From Polaribacter sp. KT25b (lineage in GTDB: Bacteria; Bacteroidota; Bacteroidia; Flavobacteriales; Flavobacteriaceae), in assembly GCF_900105145.1 (NCBI RefSeq), contig NZ_LT629752.1, positions 186,001-250,000 of the forward strand: a DNA stretch of 64,000 nucleotides. Direction: 5' to 3'. Both the position numbers and the translations under genes were made by a program. Shown here in pieces: positions 18,501-26,287 of this stretch. Positions within the stretch are counted from its first letter, which is position 1; each line of letters starts with the position of its first letter. A model generated the notes under the pieces. It searched no databases, had not been told where the DNA came from, and worked only from the letters and a program-made list of their open reading frames with translations.

Positions 18501-19861
18501 AAAATGGCAGAATTCATCATTTTTGAAGCGCTTTTAAGGGTAATTTTATCAATTTCTTCTTGTTTCCCTTCTGATGAAAGAGATTTTAGCTTATCACTTT
18601 CTGTAATAATTCTAAAAGCAATAAATTCAACAATAATTACTGCACCATCTATTATAATACCAAAATCAATGGCACCTAAACTCATTAAATTGGCATCAAC
18701 CCCAAAAATATACATTAAAGAAATTGCAAATAATAAACTTAAAGGAATAACTGAAGCAACGACTATACCAGACCGTAAATCTCCTAATAATAAAACAACA
18801 ACAAATATTACAATAAGTGAACCTAAAATTAAGTTTTCAGAAACAGTAAATGTAGTTTTGTTAATCAGTTCGCTACGTTCTAAAAAAGCATTAATATAAA
18901 CGCCTTCTGGTAAAGTGCTTTCAATTTCGCTTACACGCTCTTTTACAGCATCAATAATAGCTTTAGAGTTTCCGTCTTTTAGCATCATAATTTGCCCAAG
19001 CACTTTTTCTCCTTCTCCGTTTCCAGTAATTGCGCCAAAACGAGTTGCACTACCAAAACCAATTTTTGCAACATCTTTAACGTAAATGGGTGTTCCTTCA
19101 TTTTTAACGACAATATTGCTTATATCTTCTAGGTTTTTTATCAAACCCTCACCTCTAATAAAAAAAGTTTCGTTGGTTTTTTCTATATAACCACCACCAG
19201 CAATACTGTTGTTTTTTTCTAAAGCATCAAAAATTTCAACGACAGAAATTTGCATTGCATTTAGTTTATTCGGATTGATTGCAACTTCATATTGTTTTAA
19301 AAGTCCGCCCCAAGTATTCACTTCAACAACACCCGGAATTCCAGAAAGTTGTCTCTTTACAATCCAATCTTGAATAGTTCGTAATTCTGTTATAGAATAG
19401 TGATCTTCAAAACCAGGTTTTACATCTAATATATATTGATAAATTTCGCCTAAACCAGTTGTAATTGGTCCCATTTCTGGAGTTCCAAAACCTTCTGGAA
19501 TTTTTTCTGAAGCCGATTTAATTTTTTCGGCAATTAATTGTCTAGGCAAATACGTGCCCATTTCATCATTAAAAACAATGGTTACAACAGATAATCCAAA
19601 TTTTGAAACGGAGCGAATTTCTTCAACTCCAGGTAAATTTGCCATTTCTAGCTCAACCGGATAGGTAACAAATTGTTCAATATCTTGTGTAGATAAATTG
19701 CGCGATGTGGTAATAACTTGTACTTGATTATTGGTAATATCTGGCACAGCGCCAATAGGTATTTGGGTTAAAGAAAAAATACCGAAACCAATAATAAATG
19801 CTGTGAAAATGAAAATAATCAGCTTATTTTTTAAGCTGATTTTTATAATGCTTTCTAACAT
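15542..19861 (-). CDS. CusA/CzcA heavy-metal RND pump fused to a TolC-family outer-membrane channel
   Basis: This 1439-residue fusion has two parts. Residues 1-~1040 form a complete HME-RND pump: TM1, two large periplasmic loops, and the proton-relay TM4 motif DFGIIIDGAVIIVE that marks metal (Zn/Co/Cd or Cu/Ag) exporters. Residues 1042-1439 form a TolC/CzcC-type protein with two coiled-coil repeats. The junction contains MTKNSVLTILGFFFIISSSA-Q, an apparent intact signal peptide with an internal ATG at 16738. So the channel half is exported from the pump's cytoplasmic C-terminus and might be cleaved free. Pump-channel fusions of about this length are, from memory, common in Flavobacteriaceae. 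Confidence 0.93.
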   Translation of the reverse strand: MLESIIKISLKNKLIIFIFTAFIIGFGIFSLTQIPIGAVPDITNNQVQVITTSRNLSTQDIEQFVTYPVELEMANLPGVEEIRSVSKFGLSVVTIVFNDEMGTYLPRQLIAEKIKSASEKIPEGFGTPEMGPITTGLGEIYQYILDVKPGFEDHYSITELRTIQDWIVKRQLSGIPGVVEVNTWGGLLKQYEVAINPNKLNAMQISVVEIFDALEKNNSIAGGGYIEKTNETFFIRGEGLIKNLEDISNIVVKNEGTPIYVKDVAKIGFGSATRFGAITGNGEGEKVLGQIMMLKDGNSKAIIDAVKERVSEIESTLPEGVYINAFLERSELINKTTFTVSENLILGSLIVIFVVVLLLGDLRSGIVVASVIPLSLLFAISLMYIFGVDANLMSLGAIDFGIIIDGAVIIVEFIAFRIITESDKLKSLSSEGKQEEIDKITLKSASKMMNSAIFGQLIILIVFIPILSLSGVEGKMFRPMALTFSFALIGAMLLCLTYVPVASSLFLKSQKQNKNNISIKLMKVLNFWYKPSIGWALAHKKIVIGLAGLLLTTSVFLFSTMGGEFVPTLDEGDFVIQPVLKTGTSLGKTIEITTKIEQILLDNFPEVDQVVSRIGAAEVPTDPMSMEESDVIIKLKPKSEWISTKSKDELADKFKEALAIIPGMEVEFTQPIEMRFNELITGVRADVAIKIFGDDLSVLANKANEVKELIKNVEGASDIIIEKVEGLPQMSVNFNRSKIARYGLNIADVNKMITMGFAGGTVGNIFEGEKRFDLVIRLDEKNRKNLESLQHLYIDTPNGNKIPLSELATIKYTTGPAKISRDDTKRRIVIGINVRNRDLQSVVDDVRAIIDRKFKIPVGYKVTYGGQFENLQSAKARLTVAVPVALALIFLLLYFAFGSVKEALLVYSAIPLSAVGGVLLLWLRDLPFSISAGVGFIALFGIAVLNGIVLIEHFKVLKEEGIEDIEERIKRGTKERLRPVLLTASAAALGFLPMAVSTNAGAEVQRPLATVVVGGLVTATILTLIVLPVLYAWFEEKKSIKMTKNSVLTILGFFFIISSSAQNKLTINETLTLAIKNNKSLKAANLKIAESNALVGNAFNFDKTAFYYSYDENNLAVNNLPLKVFGIAQDFKFPTVYFADKKVQKSKVNIEETNYSLQLMQIKKAVYSNYYQLSYAKNKLKTYRFLDSLYLDFATKAKRKFELGETNYLEMITAKSKQKQLQTSCNQALQEVVFSSEQLKAVVQINSLRILDQPLIKLKIETISIKNNLGLQYFDNAKNYQKALTKKEKQSLLPDISLEYFQGTNSQLNTNINGYQFGLKIPLLFSGISSKIKASKIAQEIVIEQKAAYKIKLEGQYNTLLATLKQYEEAINYYENEGKTLKNEIIKTANLTFKEGEIDFFQYIQSLETAKDIELTYLENLNTYNQTVININYLILNTF

Positions 19862-19932
19862 AATTAGTATATTAAAATATTGTAAGCTATTGAAAAATAA
19901 CTTATTAAGAAATGACTTTAATCAGTAAAGAA

Positions 19933-20322
19933 TTATGCGGATTTTGGCGGTTGAAAAACAGCATGTTTTTCAAAGGAGGAAGAAGATTCTTTGTAAATGA
20001 AATAAGAAATAGCTTCTAGAACATCATCATTTTCTATTTCAAAAATTATTGGGTTTAATGTAAAATGAGTATTTAAATGACTGCAAGTTTGAGAATCATG
20101 CTTGAAAGGTAATTTTTCATGTTCTTTATGATTGTTGTTTGCTTGATATTGATCTTCAAAATAATGTTCAGATAAAAAATCAAAAAAAGTATCACCATAT
20201 TTTTCTTGATGAAATTGAGCATGTTTTAACAATACATTTATTTTAGAAAATGATTCTGCATCAATATTTAGACTCTGAAGCAGAATCAAATTTGATAATA
20301 GAATTGTTGCAAGTTTCATCAT
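19933..20322 (-). CDS. Small exported His-rich protein upstream of the metal pump
   Basis: This 129-residue protein starts with two ATGs. A weak signal peptide (MMKLATILLSNLILLQSLNIDA) is followed by a His/Asp/Glu-rich body: KHAQFHQEKYGDTFFDFLSEHYF, NNNHKEHEKLPFKHDSQTCSHLNTHF, and a C-terminal HAVFQPPKS. Histidines plus one Cys suggest metal binding. It lies 71 bp upstream of the RND fusion on the same strand, which fits a periplasmic metal sensor or chaperone. I know no characterised family, so the role is inferred from composition and context only. Confidence 0.7.
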   Translation of the reverse strand: MMKLATILLSNLILLQSLNIDAESFSKINVLLKHAQFHQEKYGDTFFDFLSEHYFEDQYQANNNHKEHEKLPFKHDSQTCSHLNTHFTLNPIIFEIENDDVLEAISYFIYKESSSSFEKHAVFQPPKSA

Positions 20323-20391
20323 TAGAGTACAAAATAAAGAATTTTTTTAAACAAATCATGATATAATTGTTACATAACGAAAATTTAATCT

Positions 20392-23300
20392 TTAAAAATT
20401 AGCTTTTAGTTGTACAGTTCCGGTATGAATTGTTTTAGAATTTTCGCTTTTTCGTCCTAAATAATTAAGATTTAAGTTTAAAAATGAATTTAGTTTCTGA
20501 TTAAATAACAGGCTCCAGGTATAATTTTTTCCATTTTGTAAACCCTCTAACATCTGATATGCAACTGGTGTATTTTCGCTTCCTGTAAAATCATTTAAAA
20601 ACACATTTAGATTTGCAGAAATTTGATTTTTCTTTTTACTGATATAAAAATATTCTATTCCGAACTTTTGTTGATTTAGTTCTTCGAAATCTTCCAATTT
20701 ATTTTGTTTGTTTTTAAAGTGATAAAAGGCAGAAAACCGATTGTTAGTATTGTATAAAAAAGTAAGTTTTGGCTGAATTTCTTTTGCATCAATTTCGTAA
20801 TTTCTATTCGTAAAATTTTCAGTTTCTAAGGTGTTTTTTGATGTTTTACCTAATAAATCTATCAACCAGAAATCTGCAAATTTATGAGTATATTCTATTT
20901 GATGAAGTTTGATGTTGTTTTCTTGATTACCTATAAAATACTGTTGTTTTATCTTAGAATCTCCATAAGTAAAAGTCATACTATTTTTTTGCAAATCTTT
21001 GTTGAAAAACAAGCTGTTTCTAAAATTGAGGTTTAAACCGATTAATGAGTTTTCATCAAAATTAAAAGGATTTAGTTGAAACGAATTTCCAATTCTTTCT
21101 TGTTCGTTTTCAACGGATAAAAAACTTTGATTGTAAAAATGAGAAATCAGTTTTTTAATTCCCGTTTTTAAAGACCAACTCCTTGGATTTATACTTAAAT
21201 TTTGTTGAAATTTTGCACGTTGTGTTGCAATATAACTCAAGTTTGGTTTTGGCACACGTAAGTAATCAGCTTGATCTTGAAACTGTGCAATTTCAAATTC
21301 ATTAAAATCTTGAATTCCGTCATTATTATAATCAATCCAAGTATAAAATCCAAAACCGGGTTCTGTTTTTACATATACATAATCTTGTCTAGCAACATTT
21401 CCTGATGAAGTTTCATAAACTGAACTTAAAAACATGAAATCTTTAAATAATTTCTGATTAAAAATAACTCTAGAATTTAGGTTTTTCTCATCTTCGGTAA
21501 AATAGTTTTTTGTGATTCTGTAATTTGCAAAAATGCTTAAATCGGTATTTTTATTTTTGATAAGTTTACTATTTAAGTAAATAGTTTTTCTGTTGTTGAT
21601 TTCTGTAAATTCATTTAATTTTATACTGTCATTATTTCTATAATTAAAGCCGAATTTCGCGAAAATTTTGGTAGAATCTCCAATTCCAAAATAACCTTCA
21701 TATTCTTTAAAACGGTGACTTGTATTGATAAACTCTTCAGTGTTTAGATCTTTTCTGCTGTTTGTTTCAAAGTTGATAAAAGCTCCAATCCAAGATTTTT
21801 TTAAACTTTGATTTACTGTTGCTTTTGCTCTAAAAAACGTGTTATCTTCTAATGTAGAAGTGTTTTCTAAAAAACTTCCATCAACAAAAAAAGAGGTGTT
21901 ATTAAATTTTAATTTCGATGTTAATTCATGTTTGTTTCCATTAAAAACATCTGTATAATTTAGATTGTTAAATCTATATAGCACAAAATTATCTTTTTTA
22001 TTTTGTAAACTTATTTCAGATTGAAAATAGTTTTTTGTTGCATCATTTGTTAAAATATTCCAATCTCTATTAAATTCTATGGTTTCCCAACGCTGAATTG
22101 TTTCAAAGTTTTTTGCTACAAATTCATGATTGATATTGGTTTTTAATTGCCATTTTTTATCAATCAAAATTTGTTGCCAACCAACTTTTACTGCAACTGC
22201 TTTATTCTGATCATCATTAATGTTAGAAAATAAGTTTGCATCATTATTACTAAGCGCAATTTCTGAATTAATTTGCATTTTTTCCGTGGGATTATAATCA
22301 GACTTTACAACAAAAAACTGAGATTTTGTGGGAGCAATTAAATTTACAATTGGTTGATATTCTCCTTGATTTACACCAACAAAAACAAAAATATTTCCAA
22401 TAGCAATACTTCTGTCTAAATTATAATCGCCATTATTTGCGCCCACATTTGTAAAAGTTACATTGTATAATTCGTCTGTTTCTAGGTTAGAATATTCAAA
22501 AATTTCTATCACGCCATTTATTACTTTTTTGTATAAAATTTTGTTTTCATCATAAGTGTCTAAAAAAGCACTTTCAGAAAACATTGCATCAGCATTATTG
22601 CCAGCATTTGCTAAAATTTGTTTTTGTTCTGTAGATAAACTTTGTTGTATAGGTTGGTTTTTCGCATCATTTTCTGAATAAAAATATCCTGCAATATTTA
22701 ATTTTTCACTTTTATAATCTACTTCATTATAAGTAATAAAACGTGTGTAATTTCTATCAGAATATTGAAATTCTACAGTAATTCTCATGTCGTTTGTAAC
22801 AGGAAAAGTGGTGTTAAAAGTAATTTCGCCTAAATTATAATCAATTGTATAATCTTCATTTTCGCCACGATTAATTAGTAAACCATTAATGTAAACACTT
22901 TCGCTGCCTTCGATCATAATAATTGCAGATTCATTATTTGCGCCATAAAGTTTATAAGGACCTTGATTTCCTTCTGCAGCAGTAAAAGTAAAACGGTTAA
23001 ATTTACCTCTTACAACAGCTCCAGAAGCAGCAATTTTTAAATTATCGTTTACGTTTGCTTCAACTTCTAAACCTGCAACCTGTTTTGTGAAAGTTAAAAA
23101 ATAACTTTTATCATTTTTTAGAGAAATATCTCCAGCTCTTACGCGCCAATTATTGCTGAACATTTCTATAAAAATTCTATCAAAATCTGTAATATTTTGC
23201 GAATATCCGTTTTCTTGAATCGGAATATTTGTGTCAAAAATATTAGCTCTTAAAGTTACGTCTTTAGAGAGTTTTCCAGAAATTTCTAAATCTAAAGCTG

Positions 23301-23769
23301 AGTTTGTTACCGCATTTTGGTTATTACCAGAAGTAATTCCTCTAGAAATAAAACCTTTGGTTTCTAAGCCTTCGAAAAGTTTAATTTCTGATGCTTTTTT
23401 ATTGGTTGTTAAACTGTATAAAACGCCATTATTTGTGGTGTTTTCTATAATAAGTTTTTCATCATAAGGAGAATAGACTTTAGTAATAAATTCTGGAAAT
23501 CTAAAATATTCAACTGTAATTTTCGAGTATTTTTTTGAGTTGATAATCAAAATTGCTTTGCTAAAATCTACTTTGTAATTAGAAGAAATTATTAGGTTTT
23601 TAGAATTATCAAGAATTTTAAATTTCTGAGAATTAATAGGCACAGAATCTAACCGAATGGTATCTTGTTTTACCTCTATAATTCTTTTTCTAAAATCTGT
23701 TGATATCGTTTGCGATTGGATCGAAAATCCAATAAATAAAAGTATAAGAAATGTGTATTTTTGAAGCAT
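20392..23769 (-). CDS. Large outer-membrane beta-barrel protein of unknown function
   Basis: This 1125-residue protein starts at ATG 23769 (MLQKYTFLILLFIGFSIQS-Q); a TTG nine bases further upstream is less likely. A beta-rich periplasmic region (about 20-130) leads to plug-like and barrel sequence: GFISRGITSGNNQNAVTNS, DGDI-type strands, RVRAGDISL, then EGNQGPYKLYGANNES and YINGLLINRGENEDYTIDY. The last ~600 residues alternate like barrel strands and end in VQLKANF. It resembles large surface or SprA-like barrels only in general style. No TonB box was seen. Transport or surface assembly is possible. Confidence 0.75.
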   Translation of the reverse strand: MLQKYTFLILLFIGFSIQSQTISTDFRKRIIEVKQDTIRLDSVPINSQKFKILDNSKNLIISSNYKVDFSKAILIINSKKYSKITVEYFRFPEFITKVYSPYDEKLIIENTTNNGVLYSLTTNKKASEIKLFEGLETKGFISRGITSGNNQNAVTNSALDLEISGKLSKDVTLRANIFDTNIPIQENGYSQNITDFDRIFIEMFSNNWRVRAGDISLKNDKSYFLTFTKQVAGLEVEANVNDNLKIAASGAVVRGKFNRFTFTAAEGNQGPYKLYGANNESAIIMIEGSESVYINGLLINRGENEDYTIDYNLGEITFNTTFPVTNDMRITVEFQYSDRNYTRFITYNEVDYKSEKLNIAGYFYSENDAKNQPIQQSLSTEQKQILANAGNNADAMFSESAFLDTYDENKILYKKVINGVIEIFEYSNLETDELYNVTFTNVGANNGDYNLDRSIAIGNIFVFVGVNQGEYQPIVNLIAPTKSQFFVVKSDYNPTEKMQINSEIALSNNDANLFSNINDDQNKAVAVKVGWQQILIDKKWQLKTNINHEFVAKNFETIQRWETIEFNRDWNILTNDATKNYFQSEISLQNKKDNFVLYRFNNLNYTDVFNGNKHELTSKLKFNNTSFFVDGSFLENTSTLEDNTFFRAKATVNQSLKKSWIGAFINFETNSRKDLNTEEFINTSHRFKEYEGYFGIGDSTKIFAKFGFNYRNNDSIKLNEFTEINNRKTIYLNSKLIKNKNTDLSIFANYRITKNYFTEDEKNLNSRVIFNQKLFKDFMFLSSVYETSSGNVARQDYVYVKTEPGFGFYTWIDYNNDGIQDFNEFEIAQFQDQADYLRVPKPNLSYIATQRAKFQQNLSINPRSWSLKTGIKKLISHFYNQSFLSVENEQERIGNSFQLNPFNFDENSLIGLNLNFRNSLFFNKDLQKNSMTFTYGDSKIKQQYFIGNQENNIKLHQIEYTHKFADFWLIDLLGKTSKNTLETENFTNRNYEIDAKEIQPKLTFLYNTNNRFSAFYHFKNKQNKLEDFEELNQQKFGIEYFYISKKKNQISANLNVFLNDFTGSENTPVAYQMLEGLQNGKNYTWSLLFNQKLNSFLNLNLNYLGRKSENSKTIHTGTVQLKANF

Positions 23770-23827
23770 ATAAAACAATACCTAGAGAACGTAAAAATAT
23801 GTTTTTTATGTTTTAATAAATCAAAAT

Positions 23828-24355
23828 TTAAAAAAGAGCTTGTTGTTTTACTGGGTTTTCATGCGCTAATAACCATTTTTTACGCCAAATTCCGCCAGCG
23901 TAACCCGTTAAAGAACCATCAGAACCAATAACTCTATGACACGGAATGATGATCCAAATAGGATTTTTACCGTTTGCAGAAGCAACAGCTCTAATCGCTT
24001 TTACATCTCCTAAAGCCTTACTTTGTTCTAAGTAAGTTCTGGTTGTATTAAAAGGAATATTCAATAATTCTTCCCAAACTTTTTTCTGAAATGAAGTTCC
24101 TTTCGGATTTAGTTTTAGGTTGAAATCAATTCTTTTTCCTGTAAAATATTCTTCTAATTGAGAAACACACTCTTGCAAACATTCTGGCGTTTCTAAATTT
24201 AAGAGTTTATCAGAAATAGCATTTTCATCTAAAACAGCAACAGATTGAATTCCGCTTTTATCACCAATAATTTCAGCGATTCCTATGGGTGTTTTGTAAT
24301 ATGTTGTTTGTATCTGCAAATTATTTTTTTGATAACAAACGACCTTCAATTCCAT
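23828..24355 (-). CDS. ogt: Methylated-DNA-[protein]-cysteine S-methyltransferase (Ogt-type)
   Basis: This enzyme removes O6-methyl from guanine onto its own cysteine in a single-use repair reaction. The active site is IIPCHRVIGSDG near residue 140, followed by LTGYAGGIWRKKWLLAHE. The N-terminal domain has TPIGIAEIIGD and the GKRIDFNLKL segment. I use ATG 24355 (MELKVVCYQ); GTG/ATG choices four codons upstream and a TTG at 24319 are alternatives. The start overlaps the end of the upstream surface-protein gene by about 35 bp, so translation is probably coupled. Confidence 0.93.
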   Translation of the reverse strand: MELKVVCYQKNNLQIQTTYYKTPIGIAEIIGDKSGIQSVAVLDENAISDKLLNLETPECLQECVSQLEEYFTGKRIDFNLKLNPKGTSFQKKVWEELLNIPFNTTRTYLEQSKALGDVKAIRAVASANGKNPIWIIIPCHRVIGSDGSLTGYAGGIWRKKWLLAHENPVKQQALF

Positions 24356-25418
24356 AATATAAACCAATATTAAAACTATAACCTTTTAAATTTGGATTAA
24401 AATTAGAGTTGCTCATAAAAATTCTTGCTCTAAAATAACTATTTCCTTCTTCTCTGATGTCGAAAAGAGAAGGCGTAAAATTGACCTTTTTTTTGTTTTT
24501 TAAATCAAAATTTACACCAAAAACAGAAGTTGCCGCAGAAGTTTCTTGTTTATTATCTTCATTTCCTGCTTCACTAAGAAATGTAAGTCCATAACCAGCA
24601 AAAGGCATAATTCTAAACTTTTTTGTTTCATAAACAGGATATCCAACATAACCATTTAAAAGTCCGATTGTACTTCTTTCACCTTCAGTAATTAGAAATG
24701 AATCATCAATTAAATCGGTATTTAATTTGCTGTTTGTAAAGTTCATATTTAAGCCCATAAAAACTTTTTTATAAGAAAATTCAAAACCAAGAGACATCGC
24801 AATTGTGTTGTTAAAAACTTCATTATAAGTATCGCCATAAAAGCCAAAATCTACTCCGCCGTATAAACCATACGTCCAATTGCTTTTTCTAAAATCAGGT
24901 ATTATAAATGAAGGAGAAGTTGCTAACTCTTCGGATGTTTTTAAAAGCCATTGAGCTGTTACATCTTGTTGAATTCCATAATTTCCTTCTTGCTGAAAGT
25001 TATAAACTTCTCTTTCTAACTGACTTTTGCTGTCGCTAAATAAAGGATTTACCTCATAGATATTATTTGATGTATAAATTCTTTTTTGTAATTTTCTTTT
25101 ATGAATTTCCACCAGATTAAAAATTACCTGATTGTAATCTAAATGATGCTCATCTTTTAAATTATGATGAACAAATGATAAAGATTTATCGATATACGCA
25201 TCAGAAAAAACACCATAATAAGTAACGTCATCAATCACTTTTTTATCAGTTTGATACATTAAAACATATGCAAGATATGTTGGATTATTTTGTGTTGGTT
25301 GCGCTTGAAAATCGTCCCAAGTTAATTTACCATCTTTCCAATATTTTCTATATTCTTCTTGCGAATTAATTGTGAAAGTGAGTGCTAATAAAATTATAAA
25401 TACAAAGTATTTTTTCAT
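24321..25418 (-). CDS. Exported protein with a C-terminal outer-membrane barrel-like half
   Basis: This 365-residue protein is assigned to ATG 25418 because a signal peptide starts exactly there (MKKYFVFIILLALTFTINS-Q); the frame extends 27 codons upstream without one. The N-terminal half, about 25-160, has WKDGKLTWDDFQ and a His/Asp-containing helix (SFVHHNLKDEHHLDYNQVIFN) that looks like DUF-type metal or protease-like sequence. The second half has barrel-like strands ending IGLYYGIEGRLLSKK. The gene follows tatD by 4 bp and overlaps ogt. No named family is recognised. Confidence 0.72.
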   Translation of the reverse strand: MKKYFVFIILLALTFTINSQEEYRKYWKDGKLTWDDFQAQPTQNNPTYLAYVLMYQTDKKVIDDVTYYGVFSDAYIDKSLSFVHHNLKDEHHLDYNQVIFNLVEIHKRKLQKRIYTSNNIYEVNPLFSDSKSQLEREVYNFQQEGNYGIQQDVTAQWLLKTSEELATSPSFIIPDFRKSNWTYGLYGGVDFGFYGDTYNEVFNNTIAMSLGFEFSYKKVFMGLNMNFTNSKLNTDLIDDSFLITEGERSTIGLLNGYVGYPVYETKKFRIMPFAGYGLTFLSEAGNEDNKQETSAATSVFGVNFDLKNKKKVNFTPSLFDIREEGNSYFRARIFMSNSNFNPNLKGYSFNIGLYYGIEGRLLSKK

Positions 25419-25422
25419 AGTG

Positions 25423-26187
25423 TTAAACATTAAAAATATTTTTTGAGTTTTGTGTAGTAATTTCTGCAATTTTATTAAAATCGATTCCATAAATATCAAC
25501 TAATTTGTCGATAACATTGGTAATAAAAGCGCTTTCGTTTCTTTTTCCCCTAAAAGGAGTTGGCGCTAAATAAGGAGAATCGGTTTCTAAAACAATGTGT
25601 TTTAAATCTATTTCGTTTAGAAATTTATCAATTTTACCATTTTTAAAAGTAGCAACTCCACCAATTCCTAATTTCATATTATAAGAAATGGCTTGTTTTG
25701 CTTGTTCTAAAGTACCTGTAAAACAATGGAAAATCCCTCTTAAATCGTCACTTTTTTCTGATTCTAAAACCTCAAAAATTTCATCAAAAGCATCTCTGCA
25801 ATGAATTACTATTGGCAATTTTTTTTCTTTTGCCCATTTAATTTGAGTTCTAAAAGCTTCTTGTTGTTGGGTTAAAAAACTTTTATCCCAATATAAGTCG
25901 ATACCAATTTCACCAATTGCGTAAAAATTTCTTTTATCAATCCAGTTTTTTACGTGAGCAAGTTCTTCTAAATAATTTTCTTTTACAGAAGTTGGATGCA
26001 AACCCATCATTAAAAATACCTCATTTGGGTAATCTTGTTCTAAAGAAAGCATGCTTTCTGTGTAAGTAGAATCTATAGCCGGAATAAAAAAACGAGAAAC
26101 ACCGGCGTCTTTTGCTCGTTGCATCATATCTTTTCTGTCTTCGTTAAATTGATCTGAATATAAATGGGTGTGCGTATCTGTAATCAT
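25423..26187 (-). CDS. TatD family metal-dependent hydrolase (DNase-like)
   Basis: This 254-residue TIM-barrel amidohydrolase carries the full metal site: DTHTHL at residues 4-9, the bridging glutamate in IGEIGIDLYWD, HCRDAF, GIFHCFTG and ETDSPYLAP. TatD enzymes act as 3'-5' exonucleases or on D-aminoacyl-tRNA-like substrates, depending on the member. Length is normal. It leads a compact minus-strand unit tatD - surface protein - ogt, with a TAGTTTTG element about 25 nt upstream. Confidence 0.93.
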   Translation of the reverse strand: MITDTHTHLYSDQFNEDRKDMMQRAKDAGVSRFFIPAIDSTYTESMLSLEQDYPNEVFLMMGLHPTSVKENYLEELAHVKNWIDKRNFYAIGEIGIDLYWDKSFLTQQQEAFRTQIKWAKEKKLPIVIHCRDAFDEIFEVLESEKSDDLRGIFHCFTGTLEQAKQAISYNMKLGIGGVATFKNGKIDKFLNEIDLKHIVLETDSPYLAPTPFRGKRNESAFITNVIDKLVDIYGIDFNKIAEITTQNSKNIFNV

Positions 26188-26209
26188 TTTTTAGTTTGAT
26201 TTTCGTCAA

Positions 26210-26217
26210 CAAAACTA
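26210..26217 (-). promoter_or_regulatory. Candidate -7 element for the tatD unit
   Basis: Minus strand TAGTTTTG (exact TAnnTTTG), 23 nt upstream of the tatD ATG and back to back with the plus-strand helicase promoter. No clear -33. Confidence 0.45.
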
Positions 26218-26242
26218 CTAAATATTCCTGTTTAGATTGCTA

Positions 26243-26272
26243 TTGTCTTACATTTTATAAAACGTATCTTTG
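26243..26272 (+). promoter_or_regulatory. Bacteroidota housekeeping promoter for the DEAD-box helicase gene
   Basis: TTG at 26243-26245, exactly 19 nt, then TATCTTTG at 26265-26272. It has the same geometry and the same -7 octamer as the glyS promoter. The ATG lies 16 nt downstream. Confidence 0.75.
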
Positions 26273-26287
26273 CAAAAAATTAAAAGA

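Noticed and set aside
16587..19928. Several plus-strand open frames (such as 16587-16850, 17706-18038, 18486-18899)
   Set aside because: They lie opposite the RND fusion gene and have no start context or protein-like features; they are shadows of the conserved coding frame.
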